64,000 nt of DNA, from positions 372,001-436,000 of the forward strand of contig NZ_JAKYXC010000002.1 in NCBI RefSeq assembly GCF_022538185.1, read 5' to 3'. Positions 27,171 to 36,069 of this stretch are shown here, piece by piece; positions within the stretch are counted from its first letter, which is position 1, and each line of letters begins with the position of its first letter. Origin of the DNA: Microbacterium sp. CFH 31415. Lineage in GTDB: Bacteria > Actinomycetota > Actinomycetes > Actinomycetales > Microbacteriaceae. The notes below the pieces were generated by a model. It searched no databases. It saw only the letters and a list, made by a program, of their open reading frames with translations, and was not told where the DNA came from. The translations under genes were made by a program, and so were the position numbers.

Positions 27171-28946
27171 GTGACAGAGCCTGTCGCCGGACGGCGACGG
27201 GTTTCGCGTCGAACCGTCCTGCTGGTCATCGGCGCGGTCGTGCTCGTCGTCGTGGGCCTTGCGGCCTGGGTCGGCATTCGCGCGCTCCTCGTCAAGGATC
27301 AGCTCGAGGCGATGGCGCCGATGGCCGCGGAGCTTCAGGACGCGGCCGCGGCACGCGATCTCGCCCGGGTCGACTCGGCCGTGGGCCAGCTCGCCGGCCG
27401 GGCTGCCGAAGCCCGCGCGCTGTCGGGCGATCCCGCGTGGCGCATCGCGGAGTTCGTGCCCGTCCTCGGCGCCAATCTGGGTGCCGCACGCGTGGTGTCG
27501 GCGCAGCTCGACGAGATCTCCCGCGCGGTCGAGGAACTCATTCCCGCCCTCCAGGGCGCGGCGGAATCGTCGAACGAGGATGGCGGGTTCGACATCGATC
27601 GTCTCGCCGAGCTGGCTCCCTCGGTCCAGCACACCTCCGATGCGCTCACCGGAGCCGCGGAAGCCCTCGCCGACATCGATCGGGGCCCGCTGCTGAGCCC
27701 CCTCTCGGACGGCGTCGGCCGGCTCGCCGCCCTGACTGCGGAAGCCGCGCCGGTCGCGGAGTCGCTCGCCTCGGCGATGGCGGTCCTGCCGCCGATGCTC
27801 GGGCTGGACGGCGAACGGCACATCCTGGTCATGCTGCAGAACAGCGCCGAGGTGCGCACGGGAGGCGGGATCACCGGTTCGTTCGTCCTCCTCCGCGCTG
27901 ACCGGGGAACGCTCGACGTCGTCGACCAGGCGGACGGCGGGCAGTTCGCCGCCCGCACGGAGCCCATCGCTCCCGTGCCGGAGTCCGTGACGGCGCTCTA
28001 CGGCGATCGCGTGGGCAGATTCGTGCAGAACACGTCCATGCCATCGGACTTCGGCCTGACCTCCGAACTCGTGCGCGCCTGGTGGGCCACGCGGTCCGAC
28101 GTAGCCCCCGACGCCATCCTGTCCGTCGACATGTGGGCCGTCCGGGCTCTGCTGTCTGCGACCGGTCCGATTCCACTGCCGGACGGCAGCGAACTGACCG
28201 CCGACAACCTCGTGCAGCGGGTTCTCGTGGATCCTTACCTGTCGCTGGACGTGGAGCAGCAGACGGTGTACCAGCGTGAGCTGACGAGTGCTCTGATGTC
28301 GGGCATACTGACGAAGGACATCGACCCCTTCGCGTGGGCCGAAGCGCTGGCCGGCCCGGTCGAGCAGGGTCACGTCGCGCTGTGGAGCGCGCACGCCGAC
28401 GAGGCGGAGCGACTCGCGGAGGGCCCGCTGGGCGGCCCCGCAGCACGGCAGCAGGCCGCCGGCGCCGACGCCTTCGCGGTGTACTTCAATGACGCGACCT
28501 CGGGCAAGATGGGACCCTTCCTCGACCTCTCCATGAGCGCGGGCACCGCCCAATGCCGCCCCGACGGCAAGCGCGAGGTGGCGGTCAGCGTGTCGCTGGC
28601 TAACACCGCGCCGCCGGACGCCGGCACCACCTTGCCGTGGTGGCTGACCGGCGGCGGTCTCGAGGGTGTCCGACCGGGCGACATCGCGACCAACGTGACC
28701 GTCTCGGCCCCCCCGGGCGCATTCTTCGGCGGCGTGCGGGTCGACGGTGAACGGGTGATCTCGACAGACGTGGAGGAGGCCGGATTCCCCTCGAGCGCCG
28801 CCGCGGTGACGATGGCACCCGGAGAGACACGCGTACTCGAATTCCGCTTCGTGATGGACAGCGACCGTGATTTCGCGCCGGTCGTGCTCCACACGCCGCT
28901 GATCGGGGATCCCGAGATCGACATCGTTCCCGTCGGATGCGACTGA
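27171..28946 (+). CDS. DUF4012 family membrane-anchored protein
   Basis: A 591-residue protein with a basic N-terminus, one membrane anchor (about residues 12-37, TVLLVIGAVVLVVVGLAAWVGIRALLV), and a large extracellular part. The first extracellular section is helical and alanine-rich. The DUF4012 core follows: ERHILVMLQNSAEVRTGGGITGSFVLLRADRG, then ARTEPIAPVPESV, DFGLTSELVRAWWATRSDVAPDAILSVD, and QQTVYQRELTSAL. DUF4012 proteins are common beside exopolysaccharide and surface-protein genes, but no activity is established. GTG 27171 is 4 bp after the LPXTG gene. Its last bases form one arm of a hairpin shared with the convergent polymerase gene. Confidence 0.85.
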   Translation: MTEPVAGRRRVSRRTVLLVIGAVVLVVVGLAAWVGIRALLVKDQLEAMAPMAAELQDAAAARDLARVDSAVGQLAGRAAEARALSGDPAWRIAEFVPVLGANLGAARVVSAQLDEISRAVEELIPALQGAAESSNEDGGFDIDRLAELAPSVQHTSDALTGAAEALADIDRGPLLSPLSDGVGRLAALTAEAAPVAESLASAMAVLPPMLGLDGERHILVMLQNSAEVRTGGGITGSFVLLRADRGTLDVVDQADGGQFAARTEPIAPVPESVTALYGDRVGRFVQNTSMPSDFGLTSELVRAWWATRSDVAPDAILSVDMWAVRALLSATGPIPLPDGSELTADNLVQRVLVDPYLSLDVEQQTVYQRELTSALMSGILTKDIDPFAWAEALAGPVEQGHVALWSAHADEAERLAEGPLGGPAARQQAAGADAFAVYFNDATSGKMGPFLDLSMSAGTAQCRPDGKREVAVSVSLANTAPPDAGTTLPWWLTGGGLEGVRPGDIATNVTVSAPPGAFFGGVRVDGERVISTDVEEAGFPSSAAAVTMAPGETRVLEFRFVMDSDRDFAPVVLHTPLIGDPEIDIVPVGCD

Positions 28947-28968
28947 CTCAGCCCTTGAGCGCTGAGTC
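28945..28968. terminator. Hairpin overlapping the ends of both convergent genes
   Basis: An 8-bp stem GACTCAGC/GCTGAGTC with an 8-nt loop spans the DUF4012 stop, the 1-bp gap, and the last codons of the polymerase gene. It could stop transcription from both sides. Confidence 0.55.
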
Positions 28969-30705
28969 GGCGATGTTCACGTCGAGGCGGAAGTCCACCG
29001 GGAAGTCGCCGAACAGCAGGCGCCCCGCGGCGGCCGCGGCATCCGTCACCGCCTGTGCAACACCATCGGCGAGGGATGCCGGGGCATGCACGATGACCTC
29101 GTCGTGCAGGAAGAAGGCGAGGTGCGGGCGGCGGGCGAACACCGGGCCCGACCGCGGCGCAGCCAGGTCCGCGTCGACCGGGGGCATCGCGTGCAGGCGC
29201 GACCGCAGGTCGGCCATCCAGGCCAGCGCCCACTCTGCGGCGGTGCCCTGCACGACGAAGTTGCGGGTGAAGCGACCGCGGTCCCGCGCCCACCGTCGGG
29301 CGCGGGTCTCGTCGGCGCCGGATGCCTCGGCCTCGGTCGCTTGGGACTGCGCGGCCGCCCAGGCCTCGGACGGCGACGGCGACGACCGCCCGAGCCAGGT
29401 CGAGACCACGCCGCCGTCCTCCCCCGTGCGAGCCGCATCGTCGACGAGACCCATCGCCCGCGGGTATGCCCGGCGCAGGCGCGGCATGAGCCGGCCCGAC
29501 TCCCCCGTCGTCGCGCCGTACATCGCGCCGAGGAGCGCGATCTTGGCCTGCTGGCGCGACGGCACCGCGCCGCTCTCCACGATGCCGGCGTAGAGGTCGC
29601 GCCCGCGTGCGGCTGCCGCGAGGGCGGCGTCGCTCGACATAGCGGCGAGTACGCGCGGCTCGAGCTGCGCCACATCGGCGACGACGAGCTTCCACCCGGG
29701 ATCGGCGCGCACCGCCTCGCGGAGCTGGCGCGGCAGCTGCAGCGCACCGCCGCCCGACGATGCCCAGCGGCCGGTGACGACGCCGCCCGGGACGAACACC
29801 GGACGGAAGCGTCCGTCGGCGACCCACTCGTCGAGCCATGCCCAGCCGTTGGCCGACAGCAGCCGCGCGAGCTTCTTGTACTCGAGCAGAGGAGCGATGA
29901 CGGGATGCTGGTGCTCGGCGAGCTCCCACCGGCTTGTGGACTCGACCAGCACGCCGGCTCGGTGCAGCGACCTCAGGAGCTTCGGTTGCGAGTCGAGGCT
30001 CGCCGCAGGATCGCCGAGAGCATCGCGCACCCTCGCGGCCGCAGCGGCGAGCTTCGCAGGCTGCCCGCCACCCGCCGGCCGCTCGCCGAGGAGATCGATC
30101 AGGATGCCGTCGTGGGCCGCGGCGTCCCACGGCAGTCCCGCTGCCCGCAACTCCTCGGCGATCAGCGCACCTGCCGACTCCGCGGCGAGGAGCAGCCGCA
30201 GCCGCGAGGGGTCGGCGGAGCTCGCGACCGCGTCGCGCTGGCGCGCGAACTCGGCGAGCGCCTCGTCGAGAGCGTCGGGCGGGCCGGCAGGCCGCTCGGC
30301 GCGCTCGAGATCGAACAGCGCGGGCGCCGAGTCGGCGACGGCGACGAAGGGCGCGGCATCCCACCCACCCGGTCCGCGCATCGCACCCCGGACGACGAGG
30401 CTCGACGAGCGGAGGATCGCGTGACACAGCCGCAGATCGTGGCAGCGACCCACGCGCACGCCGGCGCGCAACAGCGGCCCATACCACTGAGGGGCGTCGT
30501 TCCAGACCCAGCGCGGTGCGTCCGCCGCCTCGCGCTCCGCGACCCACCCGGGCAGCTCGGACGACGTCAGCGCGCGACGGCCGGTCTCGGCGCCGCCTGC
30601 GTCGAGCAGCGCGGCCACCGCGCCGCCGTCGGCGTGACCGAGGACGATCCAGGCGGGCGCGTCAGGCCGAGGCATCCGCTTCGCCACACGATCCCCCGTC
30701 GGCAT
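28948..30705 (-). CDS. Stand-alone family A DNA polymerase with exonuclease-like domain
   Basis: A 585-residue protein usually called bifunctional 3'-5' exonuclease/DNA polymerase. The N-terminal half has the shape of a DnaQ-like exonuclease fold without clear acidic active-site motifs. The C-terminal half is a Pol I palm/fingers: motif A VVADVAQLEPRVLA, motif B QQAKIALLGAMYG, and motif C FFLHDEVIVHAP. Key Asp, Lys, Tyr and the HDE triad are kept. The 5'-nuclease domain of PolA is absent, and canonical PolA is expected elsewhere. The start is uncertain: ATG 30705, GTG 30687 (behind GGGGGA) or ATG 30675. It is downstream of the zinc-ribbon gene by 18 bp; I infer a joint role in DNA repair or lagging-strand work. 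Confidence 0.85.
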   Translation of the reverse strand: MPTGDRVAKRMPRPDAPAWIVLGHADGGAVAALLDAGGAETGRRALTSSELPGWVAEREAADAPRWVWNDAPQWYGPLLRAGVRVGRCHDLRLCHAILRSSSLVVRGAMRGPGGWDAAPFVAVADSAPALFDLERAERPAGPPDALDEALAEFARQRDAVASSADPSRLRLLLAAESAGALIAEELRAAGLPWDAAAHDGILIDLLGERPAGGGQPAKLAAAAARVRDALGDPAASLDSQPKLLRSLHRAGVLVESTSRWELAEHQHPVIAPLLEYKKLARLLSANGWAWLDEWVADGRFRPVFVPGGVVTGRWASSGGGALQLPRQLREAVRADPGWKLVVADVAQLEPRVLAAMSSDAALAAAARGRDLYAGIVESGAVPSRQQAKIALLGAMYGATTGESGRLMPRLRRAYPRAMGLVDDAARTGEDGGVVSTWLGRSSPSPSEAWAAAQSQATEAEASGADETRARRWARDRGRFTRNFVVQGTAAEWALAWMADLRSRLHAMPPVDADLAAPRSGPVFARRPHLAFFLHDEVIVHAPASLADGVAQAVTDAAAAAGRLLFGDFPVDFRLDVNIADSALKG

Positions 30706-30723
30706 CGACGACGAGGCGGAGCG

Positions 30724-31455
30724 TCATATGCCGGATTCGTTCGTCCGCACAAGGATGCAGCCGCACTCCGGGCACGTCACGACGGTGTCTTCGGGGGTCT
30801 GCCGCACGACGTTGAGGTCGGTGCCTGACAGCACCATGTGGCAGCCCTCGCACGTGCGCGCCCTCAGGAAGGCGGCCCCGGGGCTGCGTGTGGCGAGCTT
30901 GTCGTACAGGGCGAGCAGGTCGGCCGGCACCTCGCCGGCCAGGGCGGCGCGGTCGCGGGAAGCCGCCTCGAACGCCGCGGTCGCCTCGGCCACGACGCGT
31001 TTGCCCTCGGCGCTAAGCTCGGCGCCCTGAGCGTTCGTCTCGGCGATGAGGGCTTCCTGCTCGGCGACCGCGGCCTCGGCCTCTTCGAGCCGCTCCATCA
31101 CCTCGAGCTCGGCGTCTTCGAGGTCGCTCTTGCGCCGGGCCAGCGACGCGAGCTCGCTCTCGAGCCCCTGTGCCTCCTTGGAGTTGCTCGAGGTCGCGAG
31201 GCGCTCGGTGTCGCGCGCGCTGCGCGCGTCGACGACCGCGACGTCGGATTCGATGCGCGACAGCTCGGTGCGCAGGTCGTCGCGCGCGCCGAGACGGACG
31301 GAGAGCTCCTGCGCGAGCGTCTGACGGTGCGCGAGGAGCTCTTGCACCTTCGCCGCCTGCGGCGGGTTCTTGCGGGCGTGCTCGGCGTGGCGGATACGGG
31401 CATCGAGCTCGGCGACCTCGACGAGGCGGCGCTGGTCGGCGGGGCTGGCGTTCAC
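30724..31455 (-). CDS. Zinc-ribbon coiled-coil protein (C4-type, zf-RING_7/DUF164 family)
   Basis: A 243-residue protein: residues 1-180 form a long antiparallel coiled coil rich in Ala, Glu and Arg (ELSRIESDVAVVDARSARD..., VMERLEEAEAAVAEQEAL), and the C-terminus is a C4 zinc ribbon, RTCEGCHMVLSGTDLNVV ... VVTCPECGCILVR. The fold matches a widespread bacterial family likened to a nucleic-acid-binding HP0958-type protein. GTG 31455 follows GGAGGGC and lies 7 nt after TAGGTT; a longer reading has no such support. It is upstream of the family A polymerase gene in the same operon and diverges from the permease gene. Confidence 0.88.
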   Translation of the reverse strand: MNASPADQRRLVEVAELDARIRHAEHARKNPPQAAKVQELLAHRQTLAQELSVRLGARDDLRTELSRIESDVAVVDARSARDTERLATSSNSKEAQGLESELASLARRKSDLEDAELEVMERLEEAEAAVAEQEALIAETNAQGAELSAEGKRVVAEATAAFEAASRDRAALAGEVPADLLALYDKLATRSPGAAFLRARTCEGCHMVLSGTDLNVVRQTPEDTVVTCPECGCILVRTNESGI

Positions 31456-31468
31456 GCCCTCCAACCTA
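31456..31468 (-). promoter_or_regulatory. Leaderless promoter -10 of the zinc-ribbon gene
   Basis: TAGGTT (31463-31468, minus strand) lies 7 nt before GTG 31455. A divergent TAGCAT -10 for the permease gene is at 31501-31506. Confidence 0.55.
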
Positions 31469-31540
31469 CCCCGGGCATCGACGCCACGACCGGTGAGGCA
31501 TAGCATTCAACGGTCGATCCCCGTCGAAAGGGCGCGTCCC

Positions 31541-33064
31541 ATGAGCCTTCTCCGCACCAAGTCCGTCGAGCAGTCCATCGCGGATACCGACGAGCCGGAA
31601 TTCCGGCTCAAGAAATCGCTCAGCGCTCTCGACCTGACCGTCTTCGGCATCGGCGTGGTGATCGGCGCCGGAATCTTCACCCTCACCGGCCGCGCGGCGC
31701 ACGACGTCGCCGGTCCCGCCGTGGTGATCAGCTTCGTCGTGGCCGCGATAGCGTGCGCGCTCGCAGCGATCTGCTACGCCGAATTCGCTTCGACCGTTCC
31801 CGTGGCCGGGTCTGCGTACACGTTCTCGTACTCCTCGCTGGGTGAGCTGTTCGCGTGGATCATCGGCTGGGATCTCATCCTCGAGATGTTCCTCGGAGCG
31901 AGCGTCGTCGCGCAGGGGTGGAGCGCGTACCTCGGCACGCTCATGGAGCAGCTGGGCGCGCCCATTCCCGAGGTGATCGGGTACGGCGGCACCGTCGATC
32001 TCATGGCGATCCTGCTCGTCCTCGTGCTCGGCACGCTCATGACCTTCGGCATAAAGGAGTCGCTGCGGGTCAACCTCGTGCTCGTCGCCGTGAAGCTCTT
32101 CATCGTGCTGTTCGTGATCGTCGCCGGGCTGTTGTTCATCAACCCCGCCAACTGGTCGCCGTTCGTGCCCGACGCCGTCCCGGCGGACTCCCCGTCCGGA
32201 CTCACGCAGCCGCTCCTGCAGTTCCTGTCGGGCATCGAGCCGACCGCGTTCGGTGTCGGCGGGATCTTCGCCGGCGCCGCACTCGTGTTCTTCGCGTATA
32301 TCGGCTTCGACGTCGTTGCGACGACGGCCGAGGAGACGAAGAACCCGCAGCGCGACCTGCCGATCGGCATCATCGCCTCTCTCGTGATCTGCACCCTGCT
32401 TTACTGCGCAGTGGCGCTCGTCGTGACGGGCATGGTCCCCTACGAAGAGCTCGACCCGACCGCCGCCCTCGCCCAGGCGTTCGCCTTCCACGGCGCCGGA
32501 TGGATGGCCACGCTCATCTCGGCGGGAGCCGTCGCGGGCCTGACGACGGTCGTGCTCACGCTGCTGATCGGGGCGACGCGCATCATCTTCGCAATGTCGC
32601 GCGACGCACTGCTGCCCCCCGTTCTCGCCAAGGTGCACCCTCGCTTCCGCACTCCGTGGGTGGTCTCGATCGTCGTGACGGTCATCGTGGCCGTGGTCGC
32701 GGGGTTCACGCCGATCGGGGTGCTGGAGCAGATGGTCAACATCGGCACCCTGTCGGCGTTCGTGCTCGTCGCCGTCGGTGTCATCGTGCTCCGCCGCAAG
32801 CGGCCCGACCTCACACGCGCCTTCCGGGTGCCGTTCAGCCCATGGCTCCCCGGTCTGTCGGCGCTGATCTGCGTCTACCTGATGCTGAACCTGTCGGTCG
32901 AGACATGGCTGCGCTTCCTGGTGTGGCTGGCCGCCGGATTCATCATCTACTTCGTCTACTCCCGCCGGCACTCGCGGATCGGCCAGCCCGGCTACCAGGA
33001 TTTCGCACTGCCGCACGTCGTTTCGCACCAGAGAGACGACAGCGACGACGACGCTCGGTCGTGA
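31541..33064 (+). CDS. APC-superfamily amino-acid permease
   Basis: A 507-residue integral membrane transporter of the APC (CAT/YhdG-like) family, with about 12 hydrophobic segments. The first one carries GIGVVIGAGIFTLTGRAAHDVAGP, the family's substrate-site helix, then YAEFASTVPVAGSAYTFSYSSLGELFAWIIGWDLILE. Later segments include FFAYIGFDVVATTAEETKNPQRDLPIGI and FAMSRDALLPPVLAKVHPRFRTPW. Both ends are cytoplasmic. TAGCAT at 31501 and GAAAGGG before ATG 31541 give a short leader. A cationic or broad amino-acid substrate is likely but not shown. Confidence 0.92.
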   Translation: MSLLRTKSVEQSIADTDEPEFRLKKSLSALDLTVFGIGVVIGAGIFTLTGRAAHDVAGPAVVISFVVAAIACALAAICYAEFASTVPVAGSAYTFSYSSLGELFAWIIGWDLILEMFLGASVVAQGWSAYLGTLMEQLGAPIPEVIGYGGTVDLMAILLVLVLGTLMTFGIKESLRVNLVLVAVKLFIVLFVIVAGLLFINPANWSPFVPDAVPADSPSGLTQPLLQFLSGIEPTAFGVGGIFAGAALVFFAYIGFDVVATTAEETKNPQRDLPIGIIASLVICTLLYCAVALVVTGMVPYEELDPTAALAQAFAFHGAGWMATLISAGAVAGLTTVVLTLLIGATRIIFAMSRDALLPPVLAKVHPRFRTPWVVSIVVTVIVAVVAGFTPIGVLEQMVNIGTLSAFVLVAVGVIVLRRKRPDLTRAFRVPFSPWLPGLSALICVYLMLNLSVETWLRFLVWLAAGFIIYFVYSRRHSRIGQPGYQDFALPHVVSHQRDDSDDDARS

Positions 33065-33070
33065 AGACGG

Positions 33071-33143
33071 TGGGCCTTGCCGGGATCGAACCGACGACAT
33101 CCACGGTGTAAACGTGGCGCTCTACCAGCTGAGCTAAAGGCCC
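33071..33143 (-). tRNA. tRNA-Val (TAC)
   Basis: Read on the minus strand: acceptor GGGCCTT pairs perfectly with AAGGCCC, D arm GCTCAGCTGGTAGAGC, anticodon loop TTTACAC between CCACG/CGTGG giving anticodon TAC, T arm with GTTCGATC, discriminator A. 73 nt, and CCA is not encoded. Confidence 0.97.
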
Positions 33144-33234
33144 TCGGCGTTCAGTCTACGGTCGGCGCCTCGCGCACGCGCACGTCCTCGTCGCCGGGTG
33201 CTCACAAAGGGAGTCCGGTGGACCCGCGACTCGC

Positions 33235-33331
33235 TAGGCTGGAGGATGGTGCGTTGTACAGGGCCGACAAACGCCTGTCCGCTCCGGTAGCGATTACCTG
33301 GCACGATCTGCCAGACGACGAAAGGTCATCT
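33235..33331 (+). promoter_or_regulatory. aceE: aceE promoter and 5' leader
   Basis: A TAGGCT -10 (33235-33240) precedes a leader of about 90 nt that includes a 14-codon ORF (33246-33290). GAAAGG stands just before the aceE start at 33332. Confidence 0.5.
33246..33290 (+). CDS. Possible 14-residue leader ORF upstream of aceE
   Basis: ATG 33246 to TAG 33290 encodes [14 protein letters not shown]. The ATG is 5 nt after TAGGCT, so it could be translated from a leaderless transcript that continues into aceE. It contains two Cys codons and ends 41 nt before aceE. It may be chance; I see no ribosome site of its own. Confidence 0.35.
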   Translation: MVRCTGPTNACPLR

Positions 33332-36061
33332 GTGACTGTCAACGATCAGGATCCGTACTCGCAGGAACCCCTCGACAGCGATCCCGACGAGACCTCCGAG
33401 TGGCAGGAGTCCCTGCAGCAGCTCGTTCAGGCGAAGGGCCACGGACGTGGCCGCGAGATCATGCTCAGCCTCCTGCAGACCTCGCACGAGCTGCAGCTGA
33501 ACGTGCCGCAGGTTCCCACCACGGACTACATCAACACCATCGCGCCCGACAACGAGCCCGAGTTCCCGGGCGACGAGGAGCTCGAGCGCCGGTACCGGCG
33601 CTGGCTCCGCTGGAACGCGGCGATCACCGTTCACCGGGCGCAGCGACCCGGAATCGGCGTGGGCGGGCACATCTCGACGTACGCGTCGTCGGCCTCGCTC
33701 TACGAGGTCGGCTTCAACCACTTCTTCCGCGGCCTCGACGACCCGACCGGTGGGGACCAGATCTTCATCCAGGGACACGCCTCCCCCGGCATCTACGCGC
33801 GCTCGTTCCTCGAGGGGCGTCTCTCCGAGGCGCAGCTCGACGGGTTCCGCCAGGAGAAGTCGAAGGCACCCGACGGAATCCCCTCGTATCCGCACCCTCG
33901 ACTCATGCCGGAATACTGGCAGTTCCCGACGGTCTCCATGGGCCTCGGTCCGATCAACGCCATTTACCAGGCGATGACGAACAAGTACCTCACCAACCGC
34001 GGGATCAAGGATCTGTCGAACTCGCGCGTGTGGGCCTTCCTCGGCGACGGTGAGATGGACGAGGTCGAGAGCCGCGGCCAGCTCCAGGTCGCGGCGAACG
34101 AAGGCCTCGACAACCTGACCTTCGTCGTCAACTGCAACCTGCAGCGCCTCGACGGCCCGGTCCGCGGCAACGGCAAGATCATCCAGGAGCTCGAGAGCTT
34201 CTTCCGCGGCGCCGGGTGGAACGTCATCAAGGTGGTCTGGGGCAGCGGCTGGGACGAGCTTCTCTCGAAGGACACCGACGGCGCGCTCGTCCACCTCATG
34301 AACACCACGCCCGACGGCGACTTCCAGACGTACCGCGCCGAGGACGGCGCCTTCATCCGCGAGCACTTCTTCGGGCGCGACGAGCGCACGGCGGCGCTCG
34401 TGAAGGACTGGTCCGACGAGGACATCTGGGGCAACCTGCGTCGCGGCGGTCTCGACTACCGCAAGGTCTACGCGGCCTACAAGGCAGCCACCGAGCACAA
34501 GGGTCAGCCCACCGTCATCCTGGCGAAGACGATCAAGGGCTACGGCCTGGGTCACCACTTCGAGGGCCGCAACGCGACCCACCAGATGAAGAAGATGACG
34601 CTCCAGGACCTCAAGTACTTCCGGGACTCGATGCGCATCCCGATCACCGACGAGCAGCTCGACGAGAACCCCTACCTGCCGCCGTACTACAACCCCGGTC
34701 CGCAGGACGAGACGATCCAGTACATGCTGGAGCGTCGCCGCGAGCTGGGCGGCTTCCTGCCGGAGCGCCGCACGCACCACGTCGGCCTGCAGCTGCCCGG
34801 CGACGAGGCGTACGCGCTCCCGAAGAAGGGCTCGGGCACCCAGGAGATCGCCACGACGATGGCGTTCGTCCGGCTGCTCAAGGACCTCCTGCGGGCGAAG
34901 GACTTCGGTCACCGCATCGTCCCGATCATCCCCGACGAGGCGCGCACGTTCGGCATGGACGCGTACTTCCCGACGGCGAAGATCTACAACCCGCACGGCC
35001 AGAACTACACCTCGGTCGACCGCGAGCTGCTCCTCGCCTACAAGGAGAGCCCGCAGGGCCAGATCGTCCACGTCGGCATCAACGAGGCGGGAGCCCTCGC
35101 GGCGTTCACCGCGGCAGGCACGTCGTACTCGACGCACGGCGAGCCGCTGATCCCGGTGTACGTCTTCTACTCGATGTTCGGCTTCCAGCGCACGGGTGAC
35201 GCCCAGTGGGCGGCGGGCGACCAGATGGCGCGCGGCTTCATCATCGGAGCGACCGCCGGACGCACGACGCTCACCGGTGAGGGTCTCCAGCACGCCGACG
35301 GCCACTCGCAGCTGCTCGCGTCGACGAACCCCGCGACGGTGTCGTACGACCCCGCCTACGGCTACGAGATCGCGCACATCGTGCGTTCGGGCATCGAGCG
35401 CATGTACGGCGGCAACCACCCCGACCCGAATGTCATGTACTACCTGACGGTGTACAACGAGCCGCTCGTGCAGCCGGCCGAGCCGGAGGGCGTGGACGTC
35501 GACGGCATCGTGCGCGGCATCCACCGCATCTCGTCACCCGAGGGCGACGGCCCGCGTGCCCAGCTGCTCGCGTCGGGCGTCGGCGTGCCGTGGGCGCTCG
35601 AGGCGCAGCAGCTGCTGCGCGACGATTGGGGCGTGCAGGCCGACGTGTGGTCGGTCACCTCGTGGACCGAGCTGCGCCGTGACGGCCTCGCCGCCGACGA
35701 GCACAATTTCCTCCACCCGGACGAAGAGCCCCGCACCGCGTACATCACCGAGAAGCTGCGCGACACCCCCGGTCCGGTGGTGGCCGTCAGCGACTTCATG
35801 CACGCGGTCCAGGACCAGATCCGTCCGTGGGTGGAGCACCGCTTCGTCACACTCGGCGCCGACGGCTTCGGCTTCTCCGACACCCGCGCCGCGGCGCGTC
35901 GCTACTTCAAGATCGACGGTCCGTCGATCGTGGTGCGCACGCTCCAGGCGCTCGCGGCGGACGGCACCGTCGACCGCGGACTCGCGGCGCAGGCCATCGA
36001 GAAGTACCGCCTGCACGATGTGACGGCGGGCACGAGCGGAAACGCCGGCGGCGAGAGCTGA
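33332..36061 (+). CDS. aceE: Pyruvate dehydrogenase E1 component, homodimeric type
   Basis: Decarboxylates pyruvate using thiamine diphosphate and passes the acetyl group to lipoyl-E2. It has 909 residues, the normal AceE size. It shows [42 protein letters not shown], the ThDP motif [32 protein letters not shown], then [16 protein letters not shown] and [23 protein letters not shown] 33332 is set by GAAAGG. E2 and E3 genes are 18-20 kb away (sucB, lpdA), the usual dispersed actinobacterial arrangement. It is followed after 8 bp by a FasR-like regulator, linking acetyl-CoA supply to fatty-acid synthesis. Confidence 0.97.
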   Translation: MTVNDQDPYSQEPLDSDPDETSEWQESLQQLVQAKGHGRGREIMLSLLQTSHELQLNVPQVPTTDYINTIAPDNEPEFPGDEELERRYRRWLRWNAAITVHRAQRPGIGVGGHISTYASSASLYEVGFNHFFRGLDDPTGGDQIFIQGHASPGIYARSFLEGRLSEAQLDGFRQEKSKAPDGIPSYPHPRLMPEYWQFPTVSMGLGPINAIYQAMTNKYLTNRGIKDLSNSRVWAFLGDGEMDEVESRGQLQVAANEGLDNLTFVVNCNLQRLDGPVRGNGKIIQELESFFRGAGWNVIKVVWGSGWDELLSKDTDGALVHLMNTTPDGDFQTYRAEDGAFIREHFFGRDERTAALVKDWSDEDIWGNLRRGGLDYRKVYAAYKAATEHKGQPTVILAKTIKGYGLGHHFEGRNATHQMKKMTLQDLKYFRDSMRIPITDEQLDENPYLPPYYNPGPQDETIQYMLERRRELGGFLPERRTHHVGLQLPGDEAYALPKKGSGTQEIATTMAFVRLLKDLLRAKDFGHRIVPIIPDEARTFGMDAYFPTAKIYNPHGQNYTSVDRELLLAYKESPQGQIVHVGINEAGALAAFTAAGTSYSTHGEPLIPVYVFYSMFGFQRTGDAQWAAGDQMARGFIIGATAGRTTLTGEGLQHADGHSQLLASTNPATVSYDPAYGYEIAHIVRSGIERMYGGNHPDPNVMYYLTVYNEPLVQPAEPEGVDVDGIVRGIHRISSPEGDGPRAQLLASGVGVPWALEAQQLLRDDWGVQADVWSVTSWTELRRDGLAADEHNFLHPDEEPRTAYITEKLRDTPGPVVAVSDFMHAVQDQIRPWVEHRFVTLGADGFGFSDTRAAARRYFKIDGPSIVVRTLQALAADGTVDRGLAAQAIEKYRLHDVTAGTSGNAGGES

Positions 36062-36069
36062 CCGGCGCG

